From the NCBI GenBank assembly GCA_021292105.1, contig CM037868.1:33808523-33872522 (forward strand): a stretch of 64,000 nucleotides of DNA, written 5' to 3'. Position 1 is the first letter of the stretch; each line of letters starts with the position of its first letter. The notes below the pieces were generated by a model, which did no database searches, was not told the DNA's origin, and worked only from the letters and a program-made list of their open reading frames with translations. Below are positions 21,938-31,639 of this stretch, piece after piece. Both the position numbers and the translations under genes were made by a program. This DNA is from Anadara kagoshimensis. Its lineage: Eukaryota; Mollusca; Bivalvia; Arcoida; Arcidae.

Positions 21938-23549
21938 GGAACTGCGATTGATTAGCATACTTGGGAAAGTCTTTGAAAGATGTGTCCTTAAATATCTTAA
22001 CAACTATTTACTACATAATCACATATTGACCCCTTTTCAATCTGGTTTTGTCCATGGCGATTCTACTATTAACCAACTTTCATACCTAACCAATCAAATA
22101 TTTCAAGCCTTAGATGATGGCAAAGAAGTCCGTGCAGTATTTTTAGATATTAGTAAGGCTTTTGATAGAGTCTGGCACAAGGGCTTATTGCTTAAACTTA
22201 AAAGTATTGGTATATCCGGTTCTGTACTTTCCTGGTTCTGCAGTTACTTATCAAATAGAAATCAAAGAGTTGTTATCAAAAATTCTTCTTCTAATTGGAA
22301 ATCTATTTCTGCTGGTGTTCCCCAAGGTTCTATACTTGGTCCTTATCTATTTCTCATATACATAAATGACATTGTTAATAGTATCACGTGTAATATTAGA
22401 CTCTTTGCCGATGATACTTCCCTATATGTTATTGTTGAAAATCCAAGATCTGCCAGTATTTCTCTTTCCCATAGTATTGATGCTATTTATTCATGGTCTC
22501 AAAGATGGTTAGTTGACTTTAATCCTAATAAAACAGAATGTATGACCTTTTCAAAAAGAAGAAATATCCAACATCCACCATTATATATGAATAATATTCT
22601 GTTCAAAGAAGTTTTCACTCACAAACATCTAGGGATAACCTTTTCATCTGATGGCTCTTGGTCTTCCCACATAGATTTTATATTAGGTAAAGCTCGATCT
22701 CGACTTTCTTTACTGCGCCTTTTAAAATTCAAGCTAGATAGGAATACTTTACAAAAACTCTATTTTACATTGATCAGACCCATTTTGGAATACGGAGATG
22801 TCCTATGGGATAATACTACATTGTTTTATAGTAATTCGCTTGAAAAAATCAATTTGGAAGCAGCCCGCATCGTTACCGGTGCCACACAACTAACTAGTAC
22901 TTCACTTCTCTTAAAAGAATCAGGCTGGGAAACACTAAGTGACAGACGTAAAAAACACAAACTTATTCTATTTTATAAGATGTATCACAATATGACCCCT
23001 GACTATCTTTCTAATTTAGTACCCTCTCACAATTTTGAAACCCATTCGTACAATACACGACAACAGAATAATCTCGTACACATCTCTTCTAAAACCAAAC
23101 ATTATTTCGACTCATTTTTACCCTCTGTTGTTAGAGATTGGAATGAAATTCCAGAGGAAATAAGAAACTCCTCTTTATATAGGTTTAAATCATATCTAAA
23201 TAGAAATAAGTTAAATATTCCAAAGTTTTTTGCCAAAGGCAGTCGATTGGGACAAATTCTTCACGCACGCCTAAGAATGAATTGCAGTTCGCTAAATAGT
23301 CATCTGTCCCAGAAAATGATAATTGATTCCCCCAACTGTCTCTGTGGTAATACTGAAACCACCAAACACTATATATTTGATTGCCCAAATTTTAATCGAC
23401 AAAGAACTGAACTATATAATTCCTTAAACCACCAAAATTTTAATTTAAATACTCTTTTGTACGGTAATCCAAACTTATCTGATGTTGAAAACACAGAAAT
23501 CTTTTTAAAATTTCAAAAATTTATCATTGATACTAGAAGATTTAAATAA
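21938..23549 (+). CDS. LINE (non-LTR) reverse transcriptase, 5'-truncated
   Basis: Open frame of 552 codons, of which homology starts near residue 17. The N-terminal MKFYPFSFSLSL part comes from a CT-rich flank, so the ATG at 21891 is accidental. Visible RT blocks: RLISILGKVFERCVLKYL, FQSGFVHGDSTINQL, AVFLDISKAFDRVWH (catalytic Asp), SAGVPQGSILGPYLFLIYIN, RLFADDTSLYV (catalytic FADD) and HKHLGITFSSDGSW. After the RT comes a thumb/C-terminal region (ALNEI-like SVVRDWNEIPEEI) and a zinc motif CLCGNTETTKHYIFDC. The order is typical of Jockey/CR1-group LINEs. The endonuclease and ORF1 are missing, as in most 5'-truncated insertions. The frame is uninterrupted, so the insertion is young. It is nested in the foldback element and lies opposite to the host gene. 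Confidence 0.94.
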
Positions 23550-25360
23550 ATTGATGTTATTTTTCAGAATTTATTTTTACAAGCCATTAGTAATAATTTT
23601 AATTAATATTTATCATCTTTACAACAATTTAAAGATCTTTTTTCCAATCCATTTATTTTCTTTCATTACATAAGTGCATATCATTGCATTATTATCTGTA
23701 TTGATTATTATCATCTACATTATTATTTATATTGATTATTATCTATTGTCGGTCTTACTATTTGTAATTTATTATTCTTGGAGACGGATTAATATAATGG
23801 TATTTAACCATTGTTTCCGAATCCATATATATTTATAATTATGTATGTTATTGTATAACAATTTAGTGAATAAAATACTGTTTACACTAACTGAGATACC
23901 CAGTATTCAATCTGTTAACTTATCCAAATGTTGTTATTATATCACATCTTGTTTTTTTTTAAAATATCCAAGGTTTGAACAATAAATTCATAACCTCAAT
24001 ACTTTTATGCATTAGAGCATAACATGATGCAGATTGTTTTGTTTATCAGAAACCTGGCCAACTCTTGTTAAGGTTTAACCAAATGTACACATGTATATAA
24101 AGACAAAAAACAGGGCTATAATTATAGTTTGTGTAGTTTATATATAATTAGCAATAATTCGAACTACATCAGAATATAACATAATTTTTCTTCTGCTAGA
24201 TAAATTTAACTCGATTCACAGCTAACATGAAAAGTAGTAAATGGTGCAATCTTTGGATAAAATTGGTGATAAAAGAAAAACAGCTAACTTGTCTATGGGT
24301 CTTTTCATTCGTATTTCATATTCCCTCCAGAAGATGAATCAGTATGGTCTTAAATATTGCATTTGAACTTGTTTCATTAAAGATTTAAATGCCATAAAGA
24401 ATGGATAGTCAGGTCAACAATGGAAAATCGCAGTTACAATTTGTGCAAGTTTACAACTTTCAAATTCTGAGTGGTCATACTTTAGGGAACATCTATGGCA
24501 TTTCACTTGTTATAAATTATGGTTTAAATTTATTTTTGTGACAATTGTCCATTAAAATGAATTATTGAAATCTACAGATACATGTAATACTTCAAAATTG
24601 GAGCATTTATCCAATCATACTTGCAAAAATTAATCTACAAACGTAAATCTTATAAATTTACGAAATTAGAAACTTCTTCATTTTTGAAATCCATCTCAAT
24701 ATTCTGTTGCAAAATCATCATTGATGGCTTTATTCAACATTGCTTTCGAAGGAGTAAACTTGGCCGACTCCCTAAAATATTAAAAAGGCTAAGGTGTTAC
24801 CTCATTTGCAATTTGAGTATGTTTTAAATACAGTAATCTCCCTATAATTTATCACAGGAAAATATCACTTTCATAAAACATATATAACATAAAACTAAGA
24901 TACATGTAATTGGAAGAAATTACCGGATAAATAAAAGACATGCACACAGAATTTTATTACTCCAAAGATTTATCTTATTGATAATAGTATTTTTGATTTT
25001 CTTGTTTATTTCTAACATCTCATCAGTGCTTCAGTACTTTGATTTTCTGTTGAGAAAAATTGATTAAATCAATTGTATAATCTTGTTACAGATAAATGTA
25101 GCTTATTGAAGTTTAAAACTGGCCCTTTCTGTGTAAATCAAATCTGATGTTTTAATTGGGAGATGACCCAATGGTCTTTTAATTGTCCTGAAGGTTGGTA
25201 AAAAAGAATTAATTTAAGTAGTATGAAATGAACATTTCTCCGCCCCTTTTTGAGATTCCGGACTTGTCTATTTAAAGTGTATTTCTCATTTACCCAATGA
25301 GCCGTAAATTACTGGTGACCTAGAAATAAATATGAATGGTGGATTCTAAAAGCTAAAAAG
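23550..25360 (+). other. LINE 3' UTR and AT-rich unique sequence
   Basis: ATAAAATACTG at about 23871 may serve as the LINE poly(A) signal; the LINE probably ends near 23890. The remainder has no recognised gene; the 68-codon frame at 24621-24827 has no motif. Confidence 0.5.
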
Positions 25361-25691
25361 TAAATGTGTATAGCTTTTTCTATACATTTTTACTTATACA
25401 ACTATACACTTTTACAAATGTAAATGTGTATAGCGTTTTTAATACACTTTTACCTATACAACTATACACTTTTGCAAATGTAAATGTGTATAGCTTTTTC
25501 TATACACTTTTACCTATACAACTATACACTTTTGCAAATGTAAATGTGTATAGCGTTTTTAATACACTTTTACCTATACAACTATACACTTTTGCAAATG
25601 TAAATGTGTATAGCGTTTTTAATACACTTTTACCTATACAACTATACACTTTTCAAAAGTGTATGTTTGCTGTCACCTATGCACCATCGTA
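25361..25691. repeat. Right inverted terminus of 60-bp tandem units
   Basis: About five 60-bp units, the reverse complement of 16433-16709, ending TGTCACCTATGCACCATCGT A. Half-palindromes such as CTATACACTTTT and AAAAGTGTATAG recur. Confidence 0.93.
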
Positions 25692-25697
25692 GCATCG

Positions 25698-26035
25698 GGA
25701 CTGTGATTTGGACATAAATTTGTATGTTTGTTTTCCTTTGCATCAGGACTGTGATTTGGACATGAATTTGTGTGTTTGTTTTTACTTTGCATCAGAACTG
25801 TGATTTGGACATACATTTGTATGTTTGTTTTCTTTTGCATCAGGACTGTGATTTGGACATACATTTGTATGTTTGTTTTTCTTTGCATCAGGACTGTGAT
25901 TTAGACATAATTTGGGCATGGATTTGTATGTTTCTTTTTACATTGTGATTGTGATTTGGAAATTGTATATATATTTTTCCTTTGCATGAGAACTGTGATT
26001 TGAACATGGATTAGTATGTTTGTTTGTTGTTGTTT
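25698..26035. repeat. 48-49-bp minisatellite, segment 4
   Basis: About six units, the last reading AACTGTGATTTGAACATGG then ATTAGTATGTTTG. It stops 37 bp from the donor of exon 9, so the array abuts the exon. Confidence 0.9.
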
Positions 26036-26072
26036 TAATTTATACATCTATTGGTCACCGACACATACTTAC

Positions 26073-26249
26073 ATAGTTTACATGATTTGCTGCATTGTTT
26101 GGGATCAGCACTACAAACCATGGCTAAAATCGTTTGATCAATACAGTTTGGAGCTTCGTCATAACAAGATCTATGTGTTGTTTTTACTGTGGGTGCCTGT
26201 GTTGTTGTACTGGGGTTTGTAGCGGTGGTAACTTGTGGTTGAGAAGTGC
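26073..26249 (-). CDS. Exon 9: Thr/Pro-rich linker plus second ShKT domain
   Basis: Acceptor TTTCTTTACAG before 26249, donor GTAAGTATGTG after 26073. Length 177 nt, phase 1 to 1. It starts TSQPQVTTATNPSTTTQAPT (mucin-like), then a six-Cys ShKT domain beginning SCYDEAPNCIDQ and ending CSKSCKL plus a split Cys codon. It joins exon 8 in frame when the damaged micro-exon at 26912-26934 is skipped. Confidence 0.9.
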
Positions 26250-26911
26250 CTGTAAAGAAATAAGAAAATCATTCATCAATGTACTCATTATCTGTAGAGC
26301 GATATGTGATAAATTGCATTTTGAGATCATAGTTACGGTATATGCAGTTCAATAGGGACCGTTCTAGAAGTAATTTTCAATCTGTTGTTGTTTACAGTTG
26401 TAAACAAAATTTTGCAAGTGGTAATTTCATCATAAATTGCTTCATAATTGAAAGTTATTCCTGATATTTACAGTATAAATCTTTGGTATTACTACTAAAA
26501 ATTTGCGAACGGGCAGTTACGTTAGTATTACAATACTGGTTTCAATTCTACTTTGGATTTTTCACAAATTAAAATAAAATACTAGAGAGAAATTATTGAG
26601 TTTAATGTTCCTATCAGATAAATGGGTTATTGAACTGATATCACTTGAATAATCCTATAATATTACTATCATTATATAAACCTATTACAACTCATGACAA
26701 TTGAAAGTTTAAACAACAATAATAATAATAATAATGAAGTGTCACAGTCGCACATTTGTCCAACCCTTTTGGACGAATGAATTGTTCATAGGTATTTTGC
26801 TAACACTAGGTGAAATATAAAACCTGCCTGACGAAAACAAACAGTCCATAAGTAGTACGCTATCAAAAGGGAATATGTAAAATTCGATGACTCGATTTAA
26901 GCTTAACTTAC
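26250..26911. other. Intronic sequence, nothing recognised
   Basis: AT-rich, with a short (AAT)n near 26718-26736. No mobile element identified. Confidence 0.5.
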
Positions 26912-26934
26912 CTCCAGGAATATAGGACCGCCAC
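26912..26934 (-). pseudogene. Frame-damaged homologue of the 27-nt micro-exon
   Basis: Acceptor TTATTTTACAG and donor GTAAGTTAAGC flank GTGGCGGTCCTATATTCCTG GAG (23 nt). Compared with 3239-3265 it has lost four bases net, so inclusion would shift frame and create a stop in exon 9. Either it is skipped, or it acts as a poison exon that lowers expression. Confidence 0.55.
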
Positions 26935-26959
26935 CTGTAAAATAATAATTAGACATAAT

Positions 26960-27040
26960 TACATATTATACCGTTTTAATTTTACAGCACTGGACAGTCG
27001 TTTCGGAATTACTCCTCATCACATGATGATATGCATATCA
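26960..27040 (-). mobile_element. Solo hammerhead relic
   Basis: On the minus strand: TGATGAGGAGTAATTCCGAA, then ACGACTGTCCAGTGCTG, then a 3' end GGTATAATATGTAATTA matching the end of the 338-bp unit. C of the CTGATGA core is changed, so it is probably inactive. Confidence 0.75.
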
Positions 27041-27569
27041 TGAAATGAATATTCTGCATAAAATTGTAACTTATGTTCTTATTCTTGTTTCTACATTATA
27101 GACATTGACAGTGCTCTTAAAATATTTAAAAAGCAGATAAGTTTAGAATTAGATGTTTCATTTACTTTTTAACATTTTATAACATGTAAACTAAAATTGA
27201 AAGAATAAAAATAATAATATGCACATTATATAAACTGCATGAACGTCATCAATGCTTAAACGATTGGAAAATAAAAAAAAATATTTCAAGAGACACTGTT
27301 ATCCATAAATGGCTGCACAAAAAAAAACAAAAAAACGCAATATCTTAGCTTACCTTAAAATCACTTATCACATTAGTGTTTTCAACAATTTACCAATTTA
27401 ATTTTATAATGATTAGAACATAATAATAAAAATAATAATACTAATAATAATAATAATATAATAATAATAATAATTTATGGAAGACAATAAAAAACAAGAT
27501 AACAGACTGATAGATTTTACAATTAGTGAATTATCCGTCACAATAGGAATGATCGATTTACTTATTGAA
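27041..27569. other. Intronic AT-rich sequence
   Basis: (ATA)n and (AAT)n tracts near 27420-27472; nothing else recognised. Confidence 0.5.
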
Positions 27570-27872
27570 TTGGATTTGTGCCCAGTCAAAAATAATTCAT
27601 CGATATCGAAATGTCACCAGCTATAGAGGAAGTGACGGAAATTGTTCCTTTGCAACACCCTCAAGCTTAAGGATGTGAACGTTCAACGCCTTTTGTGACA
27701 CAGTGTATCGTGTTTTAAAGTCTTTCAAAAGGACCTCATGTCTTTCATTTCAAAATGCCGATTTCTTAGCTAAAGAACAGTCACTACTTGTTTTCAAGGC
27801 TTTGTCAAAAACCGGTCGGGTTTCGAACACACGACCTACATGCAGAACGTTCTACCAACTGAGCTACCGTAA
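27570..27872 (-). mobile_element. SINE, strongly diverged
   Basis: Tail GTGCCCAGTCAAAAATAATT, then a head with CCGGTCGGGTTTCGAACACA and CTACCAACTGAGCTACCG (A- and B-box complements). The central domain is eroded. It ends about 24 bp from the donor of exon 8. Confidence 0.75.
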
Positions 27873-27895
27873 TGTAAGATGAACTAAATACGTAC

Positions 27896-28051
27896 TACAG
27901 AATCCACAAGTCCGTCTGCATAGGAAGTTTCTGACGAGGTTATCATAACAAAATCGTGGGTGGTTTAACGCAGCACACGCTAAGGAATCGTAGTCTTGGC
28001 ATATAATGTCTGGTGGGGGATTATCAAGTCTAAATCGCCCAGTTGATATAC
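27896..28051 (-). CDS. Exon 8: first ShKT domain
   Basis: Acceptor GGTTTTCACAG before 28051, donor GTACGTATT after 27896. Length 156 nt, phase 1 to 1. Short linker GISTGRFRLDNPPPD, then ShKT with six Cys: the C-x7-C start CQDYDSLAC, a central CYDNLVRNFLC and the diagnostic CRRTCGFC end. It lacks the Thr/Pro linker of exons 9 and 10 and its ShKT is more divergent. A longer open frame reads through the donor into the adjacent SINE, but splicing gives the phase that matches exon 9. Confidence 0.9.
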
Positions 28052-28079
28052 CTGTGAAAACCAAAAGCATATATATACT

Positions 28080-28350
28080 CGGGGATATTGCAAGCCTAGG
28101 CTCCTCAAAGCCCTCAAAAATTTTATGGGCATCATCACAATATTGTAGACAAGTTTGACGTCTCTGTGTCCAGGATTGCCCTGGATATATTTGACGTCCC
28201 ATAGTTCCATGTTCCTTTTCACACAGTTTTGATTAACACGTGGCGGATGTAGCTAGCTAAACAGGGGGCGTTTACCCTTCTGCAGCACCCGGCCTCACTT
28301 TACTGGTGGAAGTTCACGTGTCTTACCTAACTTGTCAGTTTCAAAGTGTT
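28080..28350 (+). mobile_element. PLE 3' end copy
   Basis: From GGGGATATTGCAAGCCTAGG through TTTGACGTCCCATAGTTCC, CACGTGGCGGATGTAGCTAG and GTTTACCCTTCTGCAGCACC to TTGTCAGTTTCAAAGTGTTT. Confidence 0.8.
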
Positions 28351-28374
28351 TACGAAACAAATTTTAATCCGTCT

Positions 28375-28490
28375 ATTTCCTTATTTCAACATCTTAAAAC
28401 ATTTCAATTTCGACAATTGTAGTTCGAACGCTACTAATGATGTAATATATCCCGAAACTGTCGTATAGTACTGCAAAATTAAAAAAAGTT
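28375..28490 (+). mobile_element. Solo hammerhead relic downstream of a PLE end
   Basis: TTTCAACATCTTAAAACATT, then CGCTACTAATGATGTAATAT, CCCGAAACTGTCGTATAGTA. The core is changed (CTAATGATG), so it should be inactive. It follows the PLE 3' region by about 25 bp. Confidence 0.65.
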
Positions 28491-28494
28491 TAGC

Positions 28495-28580
28495 AATACT
28501 GTCAAACCTGCCTAAAAGACCACCTATATATAAGGGTCACCTGCTTAAAAAGGTTAGTAAAACTATATCACAATTGTTCT
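28495..28580. mobile_element. Fragment of the GTCAAACCTG MITE family
   Basis: TGTCAAACCTGCCTAAAAGA and the GGGTCACCTGCTTAAAAAGG block match one end of the family whose intact copy is 59046-59222. A related scrap lies at 28735-28790. Confidence 0.65.
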
Positions 28581-28589
28581 TTATACAAT

Positions 28590-28728
28590 CAAAAACAAAA
28601 ATACAAATCCATGTCTGAAACACAATCCAGAAGCAAAGTAAAAACAATGGAACTGACAAGTTAGGTCAGACATATTAACTTCCACCAGGAAAGTGAGGCC
28701 GGGTGCTCCGGAAAGGTAAGCACCTAAA
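28590..28728 (-). mobile_element. PLE 3' end copy, minus strand
   Basis: Reverse complement order: AATCCATGTCTGAAACACAA, ACAAGTTAGGTCAG, GAGGCCGGGTGCTCCGG. Well conserved but short. Confidence 0.8.
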
Positions 28729-28904
28729 TTATTTGAACCCGTATATAAAGGCCACCTGCCAAAAAAGGTTACTTTAACTGGTTCTCTTATAACTAAAAAA
28801 TAAGGATCTATAGCTAATTAAACATTAAGTGTTTACCCTTTCGAAGATTCCGGCCCCACTTTCAAGTTGACAATGTGAGTGTTAAAAGAATTTACAATTT
28901 TTTA

Positions 28905-29120
28905 ATGTTGCCCTGTATATTCTTAATGTACGATAACTCTTCATTCTTAATTTTGATTAAACACGTGGCAAGTATAGCTAGCTAACCTGGTGGTGTTAAC
29001 CGTCCGGATTGTTCGGACTAACTTCCCATACGGCAGTTCATATATTTAACTTAATTTTCGATTTTACCATGTTTTTCTGTCATTTTGGGATTGTGATTTT
29101 TACTTGGATTAATATGTTAA
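28905..29120 (+). mobile_element. PLE 3' end copy, diverged
   Basis: ACACGTGGCAAGTATAGCTA, GCTAACCTGGTGGTG, then TTGGGATTGTGATTTTTACT and the family end TTAATATGTT. Immediately followed by a hammerhead relic. Confidence 0.7.
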
Positions 29121-29127
29121 AGTTAAA

Positions 29128-29341
29128 AAGTTAAAGCTAAAAAAACTAAGGTATACTCCCTCATGCAAAGTATTTCCTCAGTTTAATTTGGTAAAATATA
29201 TTTTGGTCCTTTTGTTAGCTTTTCAACATCTTCAAAATAATTTTCGTTTCAGAATTTTGGTCCAAGCACTACTGATGAGGAATTGTATTCCGACAAAGTC
29301 GTCTAGTGCTGTTAAATTAAAACTGGTATAATATGTAATTT
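29128..29341 (+). mobile_element. Solo retrozyme-type copy with near-complete hammerhead
   Basis: Matches the 338-bp unit from AACTAAGG to its 3' end ATATGTAATTT. Stem I (AGCACTA/TAGTGCT), CTGATGA and stem II are intact, but the GAAA core is altered to GACA with a changed stem III (AAGTCGTC), so cleavage should be lost. It ends at exactly the same base as the large array. Confidence 0.85.
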
Positions 29342-29501
29342 GATAAATTTAGCAGATTTCAATGTTTTTACGTTAGAATTTGGATAGTGATTTGAACATG
29401 GGCTAGTATGTTGGTTTTTAATAATTTCTCTAATAATGATGAAACTTTGTGATTATTTTCTGAGTGGTGTCATGCATGCTTGAAATGTATTACTACATTA
29501 C

Positions 29502-29640
29502 CATTTCTACAGAGATCCCTGTTACAATATTCGCCTGTACAACATTCTCCACAATAAGGAATTGACACTAGTGTAGGTTGGACTTGGCGCCTTCCAACTA
29601 ACAATGGAGATACCGTAGGTGATGTATGTCTCGAACAAGT
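29502..29640 (-). CDS. Exon 7: LU domain 2, C-terminal part
   Basis: Acceptor CTTTTTAG before 29640, donor GTAATG after 29502. Length 139 nt, phase 0 to 1. It starts TCSRHTSPTV, has a loop longer than in LU 1, then YCGECCTGEYCN, the CC-x4-CN hallmark of Ly-6/uPAR folds, and ends RDLCRN. Confidence 0.9.
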
Positions 29641-30083
29641 CTAAAAAGAAAGGTATTATTTAGTGATATTTGAATATTACCTAACCTGTTTTACCTGAAA
29701 GGCTAAAATAAATTTCTTCTCCTGTAGTGTTCGAAATAAATTTGTTGAAATCAAAATATTTTGAGAAAAAAGAACGGCAAAAAAATTTACCAAATAGTCC
29801 TAAGACAATACATTGAATGGTTAAAATAGCTTAGTTTTTAATATCTACAATATCTACATTGTCAAGCTGGTAACGGCAGCGGAATGCTTTAAAACTTAAG
29901 AGGTTTCATTTGACATGATATTGATCACAAACAGTGCTTTTCCTCTATGTCATAATCGTATAATAAATTTATATCTATGCAAAATTTATCTGCAAAACTG
30001 AAAGCAAATAAAAAGCGACTTTGAAACTGCCATAAATTCATACTAGAACAAAACTGATTATATTTTTTTTTGTCATCACAGTA
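29641..30083. other. Intronic sequence, nothing recognised
   Basis: AT-rich; no repeat or gene identified. Confidence 0.5.
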
Positions 30084-30405
30084 TTGAGTTTATCGGTGTT
30101 TAACGTCCAGTCAAGAATGTTTCACTTATATCGAGACGTCGCCAGCTATAGACGAATGTGCAGAAACTTTGCCAGTGCTTAGCGCTGATGGCATTATACA
30201 GCAGGGTTCTTTATCGTGACAAGCCTACCAAGACACGGGACCTCGTTTATTTTAACTTACCATCCAAAAGAACCGTGACTTTCATTTCGTAATGCCGAGT
30301 GCTTGGCGAAAGAACAGTCTCTATCCACTTTTAAATCTTGGGTCAGACCCAGCCGGGGTTGGAACCCACGACCTCCCACTTACGGAGCGAGCACTCTACC
30401 AACAA
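30084..30405 (-). mobile_element. tRNA-headed SINE
   Basis: Tail TTTAACGTCCAGTCAAGAAT, centre GCATTATACAGCAGGGTTCT, head with GGGGTTGGAACCCACGACCT. Near full length; the last bases of the head are lost. Confidence 0.85.
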
Positions 30406-30407
30406 AA

Positions 30408-30675
30408 CTCATCACAGTATTGTTGATAAGTTTGATTTCTCTGTGTTCAGGATTGCCCTGGATATATTTGACGTCTCATAGTTCCTTTTAAGCAATTTTG
30501 ATTACACACGTGGCATAAGTAGTAGCTAGCTAAACAGGAGGTGCTTACCCTTCCAGAGCACCCGGCCTCACTTCCCTGGTGGAAGTTCACGTGTCTAACC
30601 TAACTTGTTAGTTGCAAAGTTTTTACTTTGCTTCTGGATTGTGATTCGGTCATGGATTAGTATGTTTGATTTTGA
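30408..30675 (+). mobile_element. PLE 3' end copy
   Basis: Conserved from ACAGTATTGTTGATAAGTTT through TTTGACGTCTCATAGTTCC to GTCATGGATTAGTATGTTTG. Abuts the head of the preceding SINE. Confidence 0.8.
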
Positions 30676-31026
30676 TTATATGCACAAACTGCATCCGTCT
30701 TATGAAAATGTATTTAGTTTTATCGCTTGGTTTTATTAGGAAAAGGAATTGCGATGACTAACGGGCAGACTGAACCGTAAAACGATAAATTCTTGTTGAA
30801 TGTTGCTTAACGTCTTAACGCCTAACGTATGCACGTATGCGAATGAAGTTGAAAAATTGTTTGCTTAGTTGGTTAAAGTAGACAACCAATCCTCAATTAT
30901 TTCGATTAATCGGAAAACCACTAATGTTTTTCTCTTATTATTTTTTTTTTGAGGTTACTCTCTACTCTTTTCTAATTTTCAAGATAAAAAAATATTTTTA
31001 TTGTATATTCCATATTACAAACTCAC

Positions 31027-31095
31027 GCTGTTTCGTGTACATCCAAGACGATAGCGCACCTCTTTATTCACAAATATCTTCTCCGTATAACAGAC
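31027..31095 (-). CDS. Exon 6: LU domain 2, middle part
   Basis: Acceptor ATTTTAAG before 31095, donor GTGAGTTTG after 31027. Exactly 23 codons, phase 0 to 0. It reads VCYTEKIFVNKEVRYRLGC then TRNS: two Cys at the positions seen in exon 3 of LU 1. Confidence 0.9.
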
Positions 31096-31284
31096 CTTAA
31101 AATAAACACATAAAATTTTACCATGAATATTTCTATTTATCATCAGCTGGGCTAGACCCAGTTCCAAGTGACGAAACTTTATACGACAAAGCAAGACGCT
31201 TACATATAAATAGCTAAATAAAGTCCAGAGTTGTTATCAACCCCCTTTAAAAATGTTATGGTCATCATAATATCAATGGTAATC

Positions 31285-31615
31285 AAAAACAAACATACCA
31301 ATCCATTTCCGAATCACAATCAAGAAGCAAAGTAAAAACTTTGGAACCGACAATGTAGGTTAGACACGTGAACTTCCATCAGGAAAGTGAGACCGGGTGC
31401 TCCGGAAGGGTAAGCACCTCCTGTTTAGCTAGCTACACCCTAGCCACGTGTGTAATAAAAATTGTGTGAAAGGAACATGGAACTATGAGACGTCAAATAT
31501 ATCCAAGGCAATCCTGGACACAGGGACATCAAACTTATCAACAATACTGTGATGACGGCCATAAAACTTTTAGAGGGCCTTGATAAGCCTAGGCTTGCAA
31601 TATCCCTGAGTCAAA
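31285..31615 (-). mobile_element. PLE 3' end copy, minus strand
   Basis: One of the best preserved copies: CAAACATACCAATCCATTTC, GAGACCGGGTGCTCCGGAAG, GCTAGCTACACCCTAGCCAC, ATGGAACTATGAGACGTC, ending GCCTAGGCTTGCAATATCCC. Confidence 0.85.
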
Positions 31616-31639
31616 AATTTATTGGTAAGTATGATGTTT

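Larger units (their letters stand above)
16433..25691. mobile_element. 9.26-kb foldback-type element with tandem-repeat inverted ends
   Basis: Begins TACGATGGTGCATAGGTGAC and ends with its exact reverse complement. GCATCG lies on both sides (16427-16432 and 25692-25697), a 6-bp target duplication in the minisatellite. The inverted ends (about 277 bp left, 331 bp right) are built of 60-bp tandem units. Inside are a SINE, two decayed LINE 3' ends, two MITEs, microsatellites and a LINE with a 1.6-kb RT ORF. No transposase, integrase or polymerase B was recognised. Long TIRs of tandem subrepeats recall Foldback elements, while a 6-bp duplication recalls Polintons; I cannot choose. Confidence 0.75.
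2449..26072 (-). other. 23.6-kb intron packed with nested mobile elements
   Basis: Intron between exons 9 and 10, more than eight times longer than any other intron found in this gene. It contains PLE fragments, SINEs, a 48-49-bp minisatellite and three large insertions in that minisatellite (7131-11303, 12612-16161, 16433-25691). Removing those three leaves about 6.6 kb. One 27-nt micro-exon (3265-3239) lies inside. Confidence 0.8.

Noticed and set aside
27896..28202. Single 112-residue ORF as a gene on the minus strand
   Set aside because: It mixes PLE antisense, intron and SINE head sequence around the real ShKT exon 28051-27896; the consensus splice sites and phases define the true borders.
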